The notes below the pieces were generated by a model. It was not told the DNA's origin. It was given only the letters and a program-made list of their open reading frames with translations, and did not search any database. Shown here piece by piece: positions 1-12,032 of a stretch of DNA of 64,000 nucleotides. This stretch comes from Dolomedes plantarius (Eukaryota; Arthropoda; Arachnida; Araneae; Dolomedidae), in the NCBI GenBank assembly GCA_907164885.2, contig OU015501.1, positions 64,180,693-64,244,692 on the forward strand. Direction: 5' to 3'. Both the position numbers and the translations under genes were made by a program. How positions within the stretch are numbered: position 1 is the first letter of the stretch; every line of letters starts with the position of its first letter.

Positions 1-744
1 TGATTTGATTTTTTTAAATGATTAAAATAAAATTTAAATTCCTTGTGTTTATTTTATTATGCATTTTTTCGCAGAGATCCATTTGTTTCATGCGTTTATT
101 TATCTAAAAACGACATTAAAAGGAATAGTTTTAGAAAATCTAAGGGTTGAAGTGTTTGTGTAAAACCTGTACCCTCCCGTGCCTAGCGTCCTTTTTATAG
201 GACGGTAACATTATTTTGAATAAAAATTAAAATTTTAATGCAGGAATTTTTTTATTATTTTTTTAGTTCATTTTGCACCTGTACAAACATAATTAGGTAA
301 AGAAAATTAAAGAATTGGATGTTGAATTCGATTAATGGATTAACACACTTTTTTGACAATATTATATCTTCAGACGCTCGTGAGTTTGGTTACATGCGCA
401 AGTCTCCTTTCTGATTTTATTTTTAAAGCAAATAAACTACTTAATGTCTTAACTTAATTCTACGACTACGTACTCATGGGAATCTACGTTTTCCTCTCTC
501 GGGTACATAAAGAAGATAAATACTGAAATATAAGTAATATAGAATCAGACCTTCCTTTCAAGCTATATTCCTTTGAGCCATGTACTCGCAAAACGACTTC
601 AAAGTAACATAAGCCATTCTATTTATCTTCTTATTACTGCAGTTTGGTTGTTAGCGGAATGTAAAAAATTCTTAAACTATGATCAAAGAGTTCTATTCAC
701 TTGGCATTTTGTGTTTTTGTGGACATATATTGAACATAATTAAA

Positions 745-746
<2 letters not shown>
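1..746. other. AT-rich DNA without a recognisable gene
   Basis: No reading frame with recognisable protein features, RNA gene or element terminus is visible on either strand. It leads into the (TA)n block that follows. Confidence 0.6.
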
Positions 747-829
<83 letters not shown>

Positions 830-831
830 TA

Positions 832-901
<70 letters not shown>

Positions 902-903
902 TA

Positions 904-977
<74 letters not shown>

Positions 978-992
978 TATATTTATATATAT
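747..992. repeat. (TA)n microsatellite with higher-order interruptions
   Basis: About 245 bp of alternating TA. The run is interrupted three times by the same variant block (ACATATATATATTTAT), starting near 823, 895 and 971, giving a spacing of 72 and 76 bp. The even spacing suggests that a larger unit of TA plus variant block was itself duplicated, so this is a minisatellite built from a microsatellite. The long Tyr-Ile open frames on both strands are artefacts of the repeat. Confidence 0.9.
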
Positions 993-1049
993 GCATGTAT
1001 GTTATTTTATATATATGTATTATGTATACATACTATGTATGTATGTCTG

Positions 1050-2500
1050 AATTTATATAGTTTCTATGAAAAATTCCTTCCTTTTGTGAAGGACAACCGT
1101 CTTATTTCCTTCTCCTTGGGGGAAGGGGGATGCATATATGTGCCTTTGATTATGAAAGTGTTCTAAGTTATTGTGCCGGTGTAAGTCAAGAATTAAAAAA
1201 GAAAAAGTTTATTAGTCTTTTCACAATGCATTCTTTTACATTACCGTAATATGAACCAGTGTATGGAAAAATTTAAAAATTGAACCGTAAATATTTTCTG
1301 AAATATTTATTATATAGTATAAAAATATTTTTTGTTTGTTCAAACTCAAACCTTTAAATATCTGGAAGCGAAACATAATTGACTTACACCAATTTTGTAA
1401 TAACCGGTTCAGTGACGTAGACCACTTTCGTAATCAAGGGCACATATGTGTTGTAAGTATTAAAGGGACCTGGGCTAGAGAGAAGATGGAGACCAGTGTG
1501 GTAAACGAAAGAAAAAGGGTTTTGTAGATAATGAGGTTTCATAATTTTCATTACCATTTGCGATCAAGAGATAAAAATATTGATCATTGCATGGCATGCC
1601 TGCTCATAACATAAGCTATTGAGTGTGAATAATATGAAACATAATTTGCAGGAAATCATTGCGCAGTGCTTGATTTTTGTCGTCGTTATTCCTGGAACAT
1701 AGACAAGTTATTCAAGACTTACAAGTGGGTTGTTAGAAGGCATAAAACGTTCCCTCCGTGAAGTGTTTTAAGATCCAAATAGAGCATTATAATAAAAGTT
1801 ACCTCAAATTATTCAGGTCGTACAAAAATAATGTCAATATGCAGTATCCGTAATGTCAGTTGAGGTTGAATCTGATTATTTAAAATATACAACTTCTAAA
1901 GTATTAACACAGCGGATCTTGAAAATGATTTACAAGAATATGGTTTGGCGCATTGGAGATTTTATTCATACTAAACACATAATTCAGTCTTTTCCTTATT
2001 AACTAAGGCATCACGAGTGTTTTCCGTAGCAAAAGTAGATGAAAGTTCCAACTGGTCTACGTAATTAAGTTGCATTTTTTAACTAAAATTGTCTGTAATG
2101 CAAAAAATATATTTTTATTGTTTTATTGCCAAAGTCCTTATAATGAAGGGTTTAAAAATTGAGCTTCACTAACTATATAAATTTTTAGATCTCTCGTGGT
2201 CAGAAAAATTACAAATTGATGCCTTTTAAGTCAAACATGGTTTTACGTTCTTTAAATATAATGAAAGATTTTATTTTTTTGCAGTTTTGCAAATTTTAGT
2301 ACAGACGTTTAAATAATTCTAATTATTTTCCTTATCTAGCTTAAACTTTAATGCTTCTCCTCGAAAAAGGTGATGAATCGATATTTAAGTAAGAATTTAG
2401 AGAGTTTTAATTAGTGGAAATTGGAACATTTCCACACGCATAATACAAGAAATTAAAAAAACTGGCACCAGAAAGATGTGTTGTCCCATGAAAATTTTTT
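1050..2500. other. AT-rich DNA, nothing assigned
   Basis: Only short open frames (the longest about 63 codons near 1336) with no recognisable domain. No terminal repeats or target duplications were found. Confidence 0.5.
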
Positions 2501-4109
2501 AAGGTATGTGCCTACCTTTTGGGCACTTTTTTTGAAAAATAGGAAATTTTTATGAACCATAAGTGTTTTTAGTTAGAACAGGGAATAAAACTATGAATTT
2601 AAAAAAAAAAGTTAGTGGAATTTTCATTAACTTTTCAAATTTAAGCAATTTTTAGTAAAAATTAGCGTTTACGCCAAATTTTCTAAAACAAAATCTTACC
2701 AATATATTTCACTTTTTTTTTTCAACAGAATATTAGTAAATCACTTACCTGTGTTATGAAGCAAAATATTTGCAATACCTCTTAAACTTACTAACATATA
2801 CCAAATTTTGTATACACAACAAGATTTTTTAAAAAATTTTCATACATTTTTCAATAAAAATAGCTCTTAAATTAATAAATAGATACTTAGAAGTTATATT
2901 TTGGTTCATAACATACCACTAGATGAGTAGAACCTTGTGACAAAATTTTATTTCAATATCTTAAAAATCTTTTAAGAAATGAAATTTATCGTAAACGTAA
3001 AAAATGAAAAATGCAGTTTTCCAGAAAAGAGCAAATAAAGATTTTAATTTAGCACAAAAAAATATGTATAAACTTTACAACCTCAAATTTCACCATATTT
3101 ATAGGTCAAGCCTTCCGTGGCTTCATTTTAAATTAATTTTGATTTTCTTTTAGCTTTTATAATTTTTCTGCATGTTTTTGTAGTTAGCAGAATTTGTCGC
3201 CTCGATTTCTTTTTTCGCTCAATGTCAATTTCCATGTACTTTTTCAACATTTCTGGTTCAGTTTTTATTTTTAAATAATTGAAAACAGGTGCGAGACCCA
3301 TAAAACATGAATTAAACAGTAGCACTGCAATAGAAGCCCCTAATAACAATGTTTGCAGTTAAAGAAAATTTTCTTTAGGAAAAATATTCCACAAAACATT
3401 GTTAAATGATTCATTATTGATATGAGTCATGCAATGAAAACACTTTTTCAGTAATTTCTGATCACAATAACCAGTTCTAGGTAATCTGGTTTTATAATTC
3501 TGTCAATTGTATCTGGAAGGCTTGGGGATTTTTCCGAAAACTGCTTTCCATGATACAATGCTTGCTTGTATTTACTCCAACTTTCGGGACCCTCAGGACA
3601 CTGTCCATGCATCGACTTTTCATTGCTTGAGCAACAATGAAAAAAAAACAGATAATACTGCTTATTGCATATTTTGAAGATTTGCAACATTGCTGCGAAT
3701 TGCAATCTCATAATAGTTTTGTAGCTTGTCTATAAAGTTATCAGTTAGTTTACCCTTTCCACCAAGTCCTTTAATGGTCTTTTAATGGTCTTAAAACTAT
3801 AAAAAGTAAATAGAGGAAACTTAATTCTACATTAAAAATGAAAAATGAGCATTAAAAATTGTTTAAAAGTAAAGAAATAACTGTAAAAATGTATTTTTTA
3901 TATTTCCGTGGCCCTTTAAAAGGTCACTTCCGGTTTCAGAAAGTTCATTTCCGGTTTATAATTTGGGCTAGAACTTTGCTTATAATTATCGCTGAACCAA
4001 AAGTAAAGCATTTTTGAAATCCTAAATGTTTGCACTTTAATTTAAAATAATAAAAAAAAAATTCGAATGTTTTCGCAAAAACAGCGATTTGAGGGTAGGC
4101 ACATACCTT
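2501..4109 (-). mobile_element. Mutator-like DNA element remnant
   Basis: A 16-bp perfect terminal inverted repeat, AAGGTATGTGCCTACC at 2501-2516 and its complement at 4094-4109, bounds 1.6 kb that contains the end of a Mutator-like transposase on the minus strand. Similarity between the two ends stops after the first 16-17 bases. A 9-10-bp target duplication, usual for Mutator-like elements, is not visible. If the outer AA is counted as flank, the sites read TTAA on the left and TTAG on the right, so a 4-bp duplication is possible. The element is internally deleted because only the C-terminal third of the transposase remains. Confidence 0.7.
3128..3795 (-). pseudogene. Mutator-like transposase, C-terminal remnant
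   Basis: Reading right to left, three frames join into a familiar order: a Gly-Lys-Gly-Lys-Leu-Thr-Asp segment followed by IDKLQNYYEIAIRSNV (about 3765-3680), then FHCCSSNEKSMHGQCPEG followed by SWSKYKQA (3640-3550), then LLKKC and the NESFNN motif (about 3450-3395), and finally a basic tail rich in Arg and Lys (3349-3128). This is the layout of the C-terminal part of Mutator-domain transposases common in arthropods; the first two acidic catalytic positions and the N-terminus are missing. Frameshifts occur at a poly-T near 3650 and near 3465, and stops interrupt the joins. An 11-bp tandem duplication lies near 3770-3792. It cannot encode an active enzyme. The family call is from remembered conserved blocks, not a search. 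Confidence 0.75.
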
Positions 4110-4713
4110 AGTGAAACTAATCGTAAAGAAAGAATTTCCAGAAGAAAATTGATGCAGAGTGTAAGTCTAAAGCCGGGCCTTTCACGAAGTCGTGAACTGG
4201 AAGAGAGCACTACTTGTTTGCATGTGCTACGACTTGCTTATTCAACACAGGGATCCACGACCTTTTCCAGTTCACGGAAACAAGTGCCCTCGTTTGTCGT
4301 TAGTTTCTCGCCCCTTATTCAATCATAGCAGAACGTGAAGCTGCGAAAGTTGTCTGCGAAATATTAACACATGTGTTAAAAAAACATTTAAAAAACTCAA
4401 TAAAAAAGAGGCGTGTATGAATTCGTGAGTGGGTAAGGAGGCGAAATATGCTCGGTGCAACCAATGGTATTTGCAGGGAGTTGTCCTTGGAAGACAAATA
4501 GGTACAGAAACTTTTTTAGGATGGAGCCAAATATGTTTTGGTTTTTACTCAATAAAGTGAAAGCCGCAATTTAGAAAAAAGACACAGATATGAGAAGACC
4601 AATTCCAGCAGAATCAAAACTTTAGGCTATTTTAAGATTTTTAGCTACCGGTGATTCATTTGCCAGTCTGAAAAATTTACTCAGGATACCAAAGAATACT
4701 ATCAGCACATTCA

Positions 4714-5957
4714 CAGAAGGTCGTTCGCACTTTATACAAACGATTTGTAATTTATTTTTTACGTTTGCATTTTCAGATAAAAATTTGGCAACTTTGGAAT
4801 AATCGTCTGCTACTGTTTTGTTTTGGTTGGAATGTAAAATAAAATATTTATTTTGAGAATGGCTCCTAAAATTGATAGATGGCATGAAGGTTACGTAACT
4901 GCGCTTTCCAAGAAGCAATATTCATATCAACAAATTATAAAGTGGTTTTAAAATCGTGGTTAGGACAAAAGGTATTTGAAAGGTATTTATAAGGTATTCA
5001 AAAAAGGTATTTATAATATGTATATTAAATTTGAAACGAAAAAGAAGCCTAACTGAAATTAAAAATGAAATGAAAACATGACTGCGAAACCTCATCATAA
5101 GTCCGTTCGAATGCAGGTAAATATCAAGAAAATGAAGTCTCTTATACGAAAAGAAAATCCACCGACTCAAAGATCCATTACATCGAAACTAGGAATATCT
5201 TTTGGCAAAACAAATTGTAGAAAATTATATGAAAAACACTTAGCTGATGAAAAATGGAAATTTGTGGTAACACTTGATAAGGCATGGGCGTATTTAAGTG
5301 ACTGTAATAAAAAAAGATCAATTTTCTATTACTCAACTGACGGAAATGATCGTACGAAATGGCTTCATTAGTGTACAGAAAAGTTCCCAAAGGGATTTAT
5401 GATACCTGCAGGATTTTGTTACAACGACAAATTAAAAATCAAAAATGTCTCAAGTCAAGCCAAAATTAATTCCCTCTACTAACAGAAGAATATTTTAGAA
5501 CCAATTTTTGAAGAAGAAATTCCAGCGTTATATGGAAAGGACATTGATAAAGTTGAGCTTCATATGGGCAAAGCCTCTAGTCACACGTTTAAATCAACTG
5601 CCGCTTATTTAGCAAAGAAAGAATCAGACACAGGAATAAAGTGTATCCCATTTAATGAAATACCTGTAAAATCACCCAACGCTCCTCCAATGGACTTTTG
5701 TGCTTCGGTTTATTAATACGAGCCTTAGGAATACGGCATCCAATAACACTCAACAAAGTTTGGAAAATGGTCCAAGAGGAATTGTGTACATTTAACATGA
5801 CAGTACCAAGAAAAAGTTTTCTTTCATAGAAAATTCGAGCTAGAGCTATTATTAGAACCATGGCTATCAGATAGAAGTAAATAACTGTAAAAATATGGCA
5901 TTTATACATAAAACTTAACTATCAAAATCGTTTCCATAAAGTGCTAACGACCTTCTG
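4714..5957 (+). mobile_element. Tc1/mariner-like element nested in the Harbinger transposase
   Basis: Terminal inverted repeats start CAGAAGGTCGTTCGCAC at 4714 and end with the complement of CAGAAGGTCGTTAGCAC at 5957; similarity extends about 40 bp. The right flank is TA (5958-5959) and the left flank CA (4712-4713), consistent with a TA duplication with one substitution. Removing the insert and one dinucleotide rejoins the Harbinger reading frame (…STF-ILEV…), which fixes the boundaries independently. Length 1244 bp, normal for Tc1/mariner. A second, differently damaged copy of the family lies at the end of this window. Confidence 0.9.
4859..5935 (+). pseudogene. Tc1/mariner-superfamily transposase with apparent 41-residue D2-D3 spacing
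   Basis: An ATG at 4859 opens MAPKIDRWHEGYVTALSKKQ, a helix-turn-helix start, but two stops follow near 4950. A mid region (5078-5371) reads TAKPHHKSVRMQVNIKKM and then the first catalytic block FVVTLDKAWAYL. After a stop at 5369 come GFMIPAGFCYNDKLK, VELHMGKASSHTFKSTAAYL (second catalytic position, here Gly) and SPNAPPMDFCAFGLLKRAL (third, Asp). Forty-one residues lie between the second and third positions; the same count is found in the copy at 63.6 kb. This matches the DD41D type of spacing rather than DD34D/E. The C-terminus runs through MTVPRKSFLS to about 5935. Stops, a frameshift and loss of the second catalytic acid make it inactive. Confidence 0.82.
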
Positions 5958-7079
5958 TATTCTTGAGGTTTTGGAGGCTATTTACAACGCTTTATTGGAT
6001 TACATAAAAGTAAGAATAGTATAAAACTCTTTTTGTAAGCAAAAATGTAATTGTGTTTGAAGTTCATTTCGTTATGTTTTTTTTATTTAACTGATTGTTT
6101 TGTTTTTCTAGGTGTTAAATTCTGAAGAAGAATGGAAAGAAATCGAAAGAGCTTTTGGCGAAAATGCAATTTCCCAGGATTCATCGGAGCTATTGACGGC
6201 AAACATGCGGCTGTTCGTGCTCCAATGTTTACTGGCAGTGAATATTACAATTACGAAAATTCATTCCTATTGTATAATACTCTTGGCTGTATCTGATGCA
6301 AATTATTGCATCCATTGATGTTGGAGCCCAAGGTAGATATTGTGATGGCGGTGTTTTCGATTAGAGCTCCTTGAAGCAAAAAAAAAAAAATGAACTCATT
6401 ATTCCTAATAATTTCGTGTTTCTTGAAAATGAAGCTTTCCCTTGGAGTCATATTTAATGAGACCCAACCCGGAAAAAGAATTAAAATGTTCAACTACAGA
6501 ATGTCAAGGGCTAGAAGGACTGTAGAAAACACTTTTGTACTTTTGATGTCTCGATTTCGAATATTTGAGAATTTGTCTATAACAACATCTGTACCCACTG
6601 CCATATGAATAGTGAAAGCAGCTTCCGCCTTACACATCTAGCTACAATCTAGTTCCGACTCAGTTTATTTTTCTAATAGAATTATTGATACGGAAGACTT
6701 GGAAAGCACCACATGTACACCTGGTTCATGGAGAGCAGAACCAGTAAGCAGAGGGCTCATTATATTGAAGCCATCCATATCGGCCTAGATGCTCCGATTG
6801 GAATGCAAGAGAACGAAAAAAGTATTATTGTGAATATTTCAATGAAATTGGAGCAGGGCCATGGCAAAATGAGATGATAAAATCTGTATGTAATCTGAAT
6901 TTAAATAAAAGTAAAAAATGTTGAATGTAGGTAGAGTAGCAACAATTTATTGTATTTTAAAAATAATATTGAAACATTCCTTGATACAAATTTTTTAATA
7001 AGCATTGTTTAGTAAAAATTTATAAATTTATATTTGTTTACATTAAATAACATCAAACTAACACCAAAGTAGAATTAGC

Positions 7080-8302
7080 ATAATCATTTCCATCGATACA
7101 GATGAAGGAGAACAAATAGATGAAATTAAGGAATCCAAGCTGTCATCTTCAAGATTATGTTCAGCAGGTAATGAGTTTATTTCCTTGAGCTGTAGGTCTT
7201 CCGTGCTGGTTCACTGCAGTTCACATAATTGTGGGGAATAGATCTCAGGCTGAGGCGGTTCATTGTTGTAATGACACGGAAAATGGTAGGGAGCAGACAG
7301 ACTAGAGGGGCAAGCTTAAACGTCCCCTAGTGGAAAATATGATATTTTATTTCATATGCTATTCTTTATCTGGAAGGGTTTGGATTTTCATTTGGAGGTC
7401 TAGAGCTCTCGAAGCCTCCATATAGTTAAGTTGTTTGATTAAACTTCGACACCAAACAACAAACTCTGTTGAAAATTTTGAATGTATGGAATCCAGCTTT
7501 TGGATTGCTTCTGTAATGTGTGAAAGTGGAGTACATTTATCTTGAAGGCGCCCTTTTTTCGATGAACTGGCCCGATGCGAAGTAGTAGGAACTTTAATGT
7601 GGCGTCCGCATTCATGTGCTCTGTACTGTATTCTGCAGGGGAAGCCAGTGATTTATTTGCACTGTGTTCTGCTCCTATCCTCTCCTCCAGCGGTCTCTGC
7701 GACAGAGCATCAAAGAGGGACCTTGGGGGCTGGAATGGGGGGTTCTAAATACCGTGACTAATGTGATTACAGAAATCGGGGGGTACTTCATGCAGAGAAT
7801 TCTGCATGAATGCAGATGCACCATCAAACGTTTCACTTGCCCCCCTTTTCCTTCGACGAGCTACCGTCTGGAGGGTGATCAATTTCAGAATTTGTTTCAT
7901 CTAGTCGCTTTGATGTTGTGCCACTTTGAACTTTTGAATCCAGATTTGATTCGGTTACATTCATTTCCGGGTTATTTTTTTTAAAAACAAATGCGCTATT
8001 GAAAACCATGGAACCCTACGTTTATCTAACTCATTAGCTGAGGCTCGTATTCCTTCGAGTTGGCAATTTTTTTTTATTTCCGAATAATAGGAAGTTCTAA
8101 AGATTTTTTTTATTTTTCGTGCCACTTCATAGATTTCAAAACCATCAATGTTCATTTCACTAAAGTATTTCTTGCAATGCTTCGTCCCTTGCATCTCGGT
8201 TTCTTATAAGCTTCGGAATTAACTTTCTACAAACATTCCTTTTTGCGATACAACTCGACAAACTTCATTACCTGCACATTACTCATTTTGTACACCGACA
8301 TG
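7080..8302 (-). pseudogene. MADF/Myb-like DNA-binding protein of the Harbinger element (second gene), broken
   Basis: On the minus strand an ATG near 8300 opens MSVYKMSNVQVMKFVELYRK, followed by a stop and frameshift, then EMNIDGFEIYEVARKIKKI and IRASANELDKRRVPWFSIAH (about 8160-8000). This is the helix pattern of a MADF or Myb/SANT-like domain, with the usual central Lys/Arg-rich helix and the terminal Trp-Phe. A low-complexity Ser/Gly/Lys linker follows, then SWIPYIQNFQQS and a segment reading ASRALDLQMKIQTL near 7380-7430, like the C-terminal helix region of these partners. PIF/Harbinger elements need such a protein to carry the transposase to the DNA ends. The stop, frameshift and position inside the element make it a pseudogene. 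Confidence 0.7.
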
Positions 8303-8517
8303 TTGTCACCTTTTCCGTAGGAATACGACTGGAGCAGTGGTGCTCACTCCAACCAATCGGCTACTACGACTGGATTCTACGACCTGCTTATTCAAGGTCG
8401 AGCACGACCCTCCCCCCACTCCCACTACCGATGGTTCATACGAAGTAGTGAACATCACCGACTGGTCGATGGGTAGTGCTCTTGCCCGTTTCACGACTCC
8501 GTGTGAACCCGGCTTAA

Positions 8518-11500
8518 GAAAGAATGGATAAAGATTAAGAAGACCGTAAGATCTAGATTAACACTATCTTAGAGTATTAGTACAACATGGTAAACAGAGA
8601 ACGTCACGATGCATTGGAATCACCATGTCTTGTGTCTACTGTTTACACAGGAATACATGAGAATCTAGTGACCGTGTTATTAGCTGAATATGCTCTTTTT
8701 GGTCTCGTCGATGCCCAGTAAGATTATATAAAAATAATTGACATCATTTGAGTACCTTTTATCAGCTGAGTGATGCATTGAATTACCAGGCTGTCCTATC
8801 AATTACGGAAGGAACACTTCTTCAATTCCACAAAGAAATTAAAAAGCGGTAGCTACATGTTTTCAAATAATCAATACTCCGTCAAGCCAAGATATATTGG
8901 TGTGATCGTCGCAAAGAAGAATTCACAAATGCGCTGTAGCGAACATTTCATTGCGACAATCACACTTATGCTCCTCGGCCTGATGATGTCTAGGTCGAAA
9001 TATGCAGCCACCATTTTTTTTATTTTATTGAGATACTGAAGAAGTGTTTACTTAATTATTTTCCACAAGTATCTGTTATTCAAATCCTACCAATTAATTT
9101 TTTTGTTCCTTATGGTACATCCACATCTAACTGCCAGGGTTCATTGGCATAAATAATTTCGTAAAATGGTTTAAGTAGGAATATGCCCTATTTTCTCTCG
9201 TAGACTATACCAAAGAGCTTTCATTCAGCGTTACTGAAAATCTGAAATGTATTGGACAAAAAGTTAAGAAACTGGTTCTACCGTATCGTCCTGAGTACAA
9301 AATCTCGTGGAAACAGTATTGCAATAGTAACGACTGTTTCAAATCAGTATTTTACGTTGGTATGATAACTTGACAAACCCGAGATGTAACTATTGCAAAA
9401 AATGGTCGAACGAAATATGTTATAAGATAATGCTCAACGTTTTATTTATTTATCTTGGCTAGGAAATCAAAAGGTGTATTATTAATTACGTAAAAAACGC
9501 TAATTTTCCTTTATTTTTTCATTTAAGTAGATAGTATAGTTTTGATAAATTTCAATTCTTAAAAATTGCAATAGAGAATTGCATATTTTATGATTGGAAC
9601 AAAAAAACAAAATGCAATTTCATATTCTGTATTGTATATGAGGAAATCATATGGATAAATAGTATTTAAGGATAATATGAATTCCTTATCTAAAAACTTT
9701 TCCTCTAAATTACATTAATCGCTAATATTTCTACTATAGCATTATTGAAGTGATGTAATCTGAAATTTTGAAACTCTATATTAAAATTTAAAGTAACTGA
9801 AAACTCGCGTCGTACACGCTACATATATTGAAGAACTTCTTCAGGTATAATTGAATTTTAGTTTCGTAAATAGATCATAATATACAGACATTATAAATTA
9901 TCTCATAATTGGAATATAAAACTTTACAAAAGAAATATAAGTTGTGGTTTGAAAGTGTTTGCTGTGCTTGATACTTAGAATAATTCATATTTGATAATAT
10001 GAATTATTTATAATATGAAATATTGTAATAATATATAGATTAACATAGTATTAGCTGGTTAGTATTAACACTTTAATGTCATCGAAAGATGTTAAATATT
10101 TGTATAACAAAATGAGAGTTAACTTTTGGAGGTATCACATAATACACATCGTTTAAATTTGCATGCTTTTAAGTTTTAAATAATTTAAAATTTTAATGTA
10201 TGATTTTATCATCGTAAAGTAAAATAATAAAAGAAACGTTTTATCATAAATTTCAAATATTTTCCATAGAATATGTTCTTCACAGAAAATATGTTAAATA
10301 ATATACCAGTTCTGACACGGGATTTTATAATTTCAGTAGATTATAAACCACAAAGCTAAGTCAATGTTAAAACTATTTTTTGTAAATGAAAAGACATTTA
10401 ACTTTCTAAAGTAATTTCGAAAGAAACTTTTGACAAAGAACTAAATTCTTTAAGTAAATAAATTTTTGACAACGTATAAAATTTTAAATGAACATGTATT
10501 TTAGAGAATTTTTCTCTACTTAAGTATACAAGGAAATTTACTGAGTTTACATTTCTTTGACTTTCCCTCATTCTTCTTAAATCCCCCATTAGAATATTTG
10601 AAATTCCTTTCCAGTCAACTTAGTAGAGACAGATATTAAATGGGAAGAGTTTTTTTCTGTCATCTACGTATTTGAACGAGAAATTTTAAAAGAGCGAAAA
10701 TTTAAAGCTGTATTGTACAGAAACACGGTGATAAGCATTTAAAAACATCGATTCTAATATTTTATAAAACTTCAAAATCATAATAATAATGACCAAAATT
10801 CCTTCTTCTTGCAAATTGGTATTCATATGTAATTTTGTTTTAAATACAAGTTTCAAGTCAGAAATATGAGTAAATACAGAGTCAACATAAATTTGTTCCT
10901 ATAAATGACAAAATTGGTTTTAAATGGCGGAAATTAAGATCTCTTTATAAAAAAATATAAAAAAAAATAATTAATTAACTTTATTTAAAATAAAATACTA
11001 TTTACTCTAGCTTTCGTTCATTTATCTAACCCTATAATAATAAATAAAAGTAAACTAAATTTGAAATAAAATATTTTTAATATAAAAAAGTTTCAGAACT
11101 TTTTCAGCTTAAAATAACATTTATAATATTTTGCTTCTGTTTTCTAATTTAAGCTTTACTTTTAAAAGAAGATATATACGGGGTTCCAGTTACAAATTTT
11201 ATCGCTTCTTATCGCTTACAAAATCCTTTGCACCTCCGAAACGGAATAAAGAATAGATAAAGGGAGGTGAATTAATTGTAATGCAGACATTTTTCGAAGA
11301 GAATGCGTATTTCTGGAATGTAAGTGATGACCCGGAAAAAGAAATAAAATTTTCAAATACACCATGTATTTATATAGCATGGCCCATTAAATCCCGGATA
11401 AACACTGGACAAAAGGAGCATTTCTTAATGGAGCATATCACATCCAGCAGTTTTCAGTACATTTAAATTTTACCCCATGCAGCAATTTTTTACCTTTTTA

Positions 11501-12020
11501 TGGGCAAACTATATCACGGCGTTAATATGAATACTTATATATATTGTTCCGTCAGAATTCTGCTACGAAAATTCTGAAGATTTATTTTTTGAAGGATGAG
11601 AACTTTATAAGAAATTCTTGAGTCCTCTTTTTTATTCGGTTTTCATGAATTCCATTGATTTATTCTTATCTTAATAATTAGTAATTACTGACGAGACCCT
11701 ACCAGAAAGCGAGTGGGAAATAAGGCCATTTGCTCCGGGTTTCGAACTCTTTGGAACCCGCTAAATTTATACAATGGAGAGAGTGTAATGTACATTCATA
11801 AATGTTAGACATCTGCAAATTTGACAGTGTATATGATGCCAGAAATCCATTTGGATTTTTTGGGCGATGTCGTTAAAATTTTCAGCTTTTCAGTAGCTGT
11901 TTTCAAAGGGAGGATTTCTTTTTACCTTACTTGGCATGCATTTGTCTTTTCGACATGCGACATTCTCTGGTGTGAATTTGTTGGTTTCTTTGAAGGAGGC
12001 AATTTAAAAGAAATATACTA
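8518..12020. other. AT-rich DNA without recognisable genes
   Basis: About 3.5 kb with only short spurious frames (for instance 61 codons at 11281 and 66 at 11821), none with a domain I recognise. A small hairpin at 8900-8965 is listed separately. A sequence near 11736-11750 resembles a pol III B box on the minus strand, but no matching A box or element boundary was found. Confidence 0.5.
8900..8965. repeat. Short inverted repeat (15-bp arms)
   Basis: GTGTGATCGTCGCAA at 8900-8914 pairs with TTGCGACAATCACAC at 8951-8965, 14 of 15 positions matching, around a 36-nt loop. The arms are more GC-rich than the surroundings. It could be the remains of a MITE or a structured RNA segment; no target duplication is visible. 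Confidence 0.55.
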
Positions 12021-12032
12021 AAGTTTCTCTTG

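Larger units (their letters stand above)
4325..6895 (+). pseudogene. PIF/Harbinger (HARBI1-like) transposase, broken
   Basis: Joined pieces follow the order of a Harbinger DDE transposase. The N-terminal part gives IREWVRRRNMLGATNG (near 4424-4470), then FFRMEPNMFWFLLNKVKAAI (near 4512-4572) and ILRFLATGDSFASLKNLLRI (near 4628-4690). Coding then stops at the nested insertion and resumes at 5958 with ILEVLEAIYNALLDYIK. A central block, FPGFIGAIDGKHAAVRAP (near 6170-6225), holds the first catalytic Asp; DVGAQGRYCDGGVF (near 6318-6360) holds the second; NYRMSRARRTVENTF with its Glu lies near 6490-6535. A C-terminal NAREREKYYCEYFNE lies near 6800-6845. Several stops and frameshifts are present, including one at the A-run near 6377-6390. 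The putative intron-like gap 5995-6110 is unexplained. Confidence 0.88.
4171..8514 (+). mobile_element. PIF/Harbinger transposon, interrupted by a nested element
   Basis: Both ends are intact. The left terminus starts AGCCGGGCCTTTCACG at 4171 and the right terminus is the imperfect complement ending at 8514; the similarity runs about 43 bp. A 3-bp TAA duplication lies outside both ends (4168-4170 and 8515-8517), the typical PIF/Harbinger signature. Nearly identical 19-bp subterminal motifs in direct orientation lie at 4227-4245 and 8377-8395. Inside are the two genes expected for this superfamily, arranged convergently: a plus-strand transposase and a minus-strand MADF/Myb-like protein. Without the nested insertion at 4714-5957 the element would be about 3.1 kb. 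Confidence 0.92.

Noticed and set aside
679..1050. Open frames with long Tyr-Ile runs on both strands
   Set aside because: They are translations of the (TA)n microsatellite.
11690..11770. B-box-like sequence on the minus strand (GAGTTCGAAACCCGG)
   Set aside because: No A box at proper spacing, no tail or target repeats; not enough for a tRNA or SINE call.
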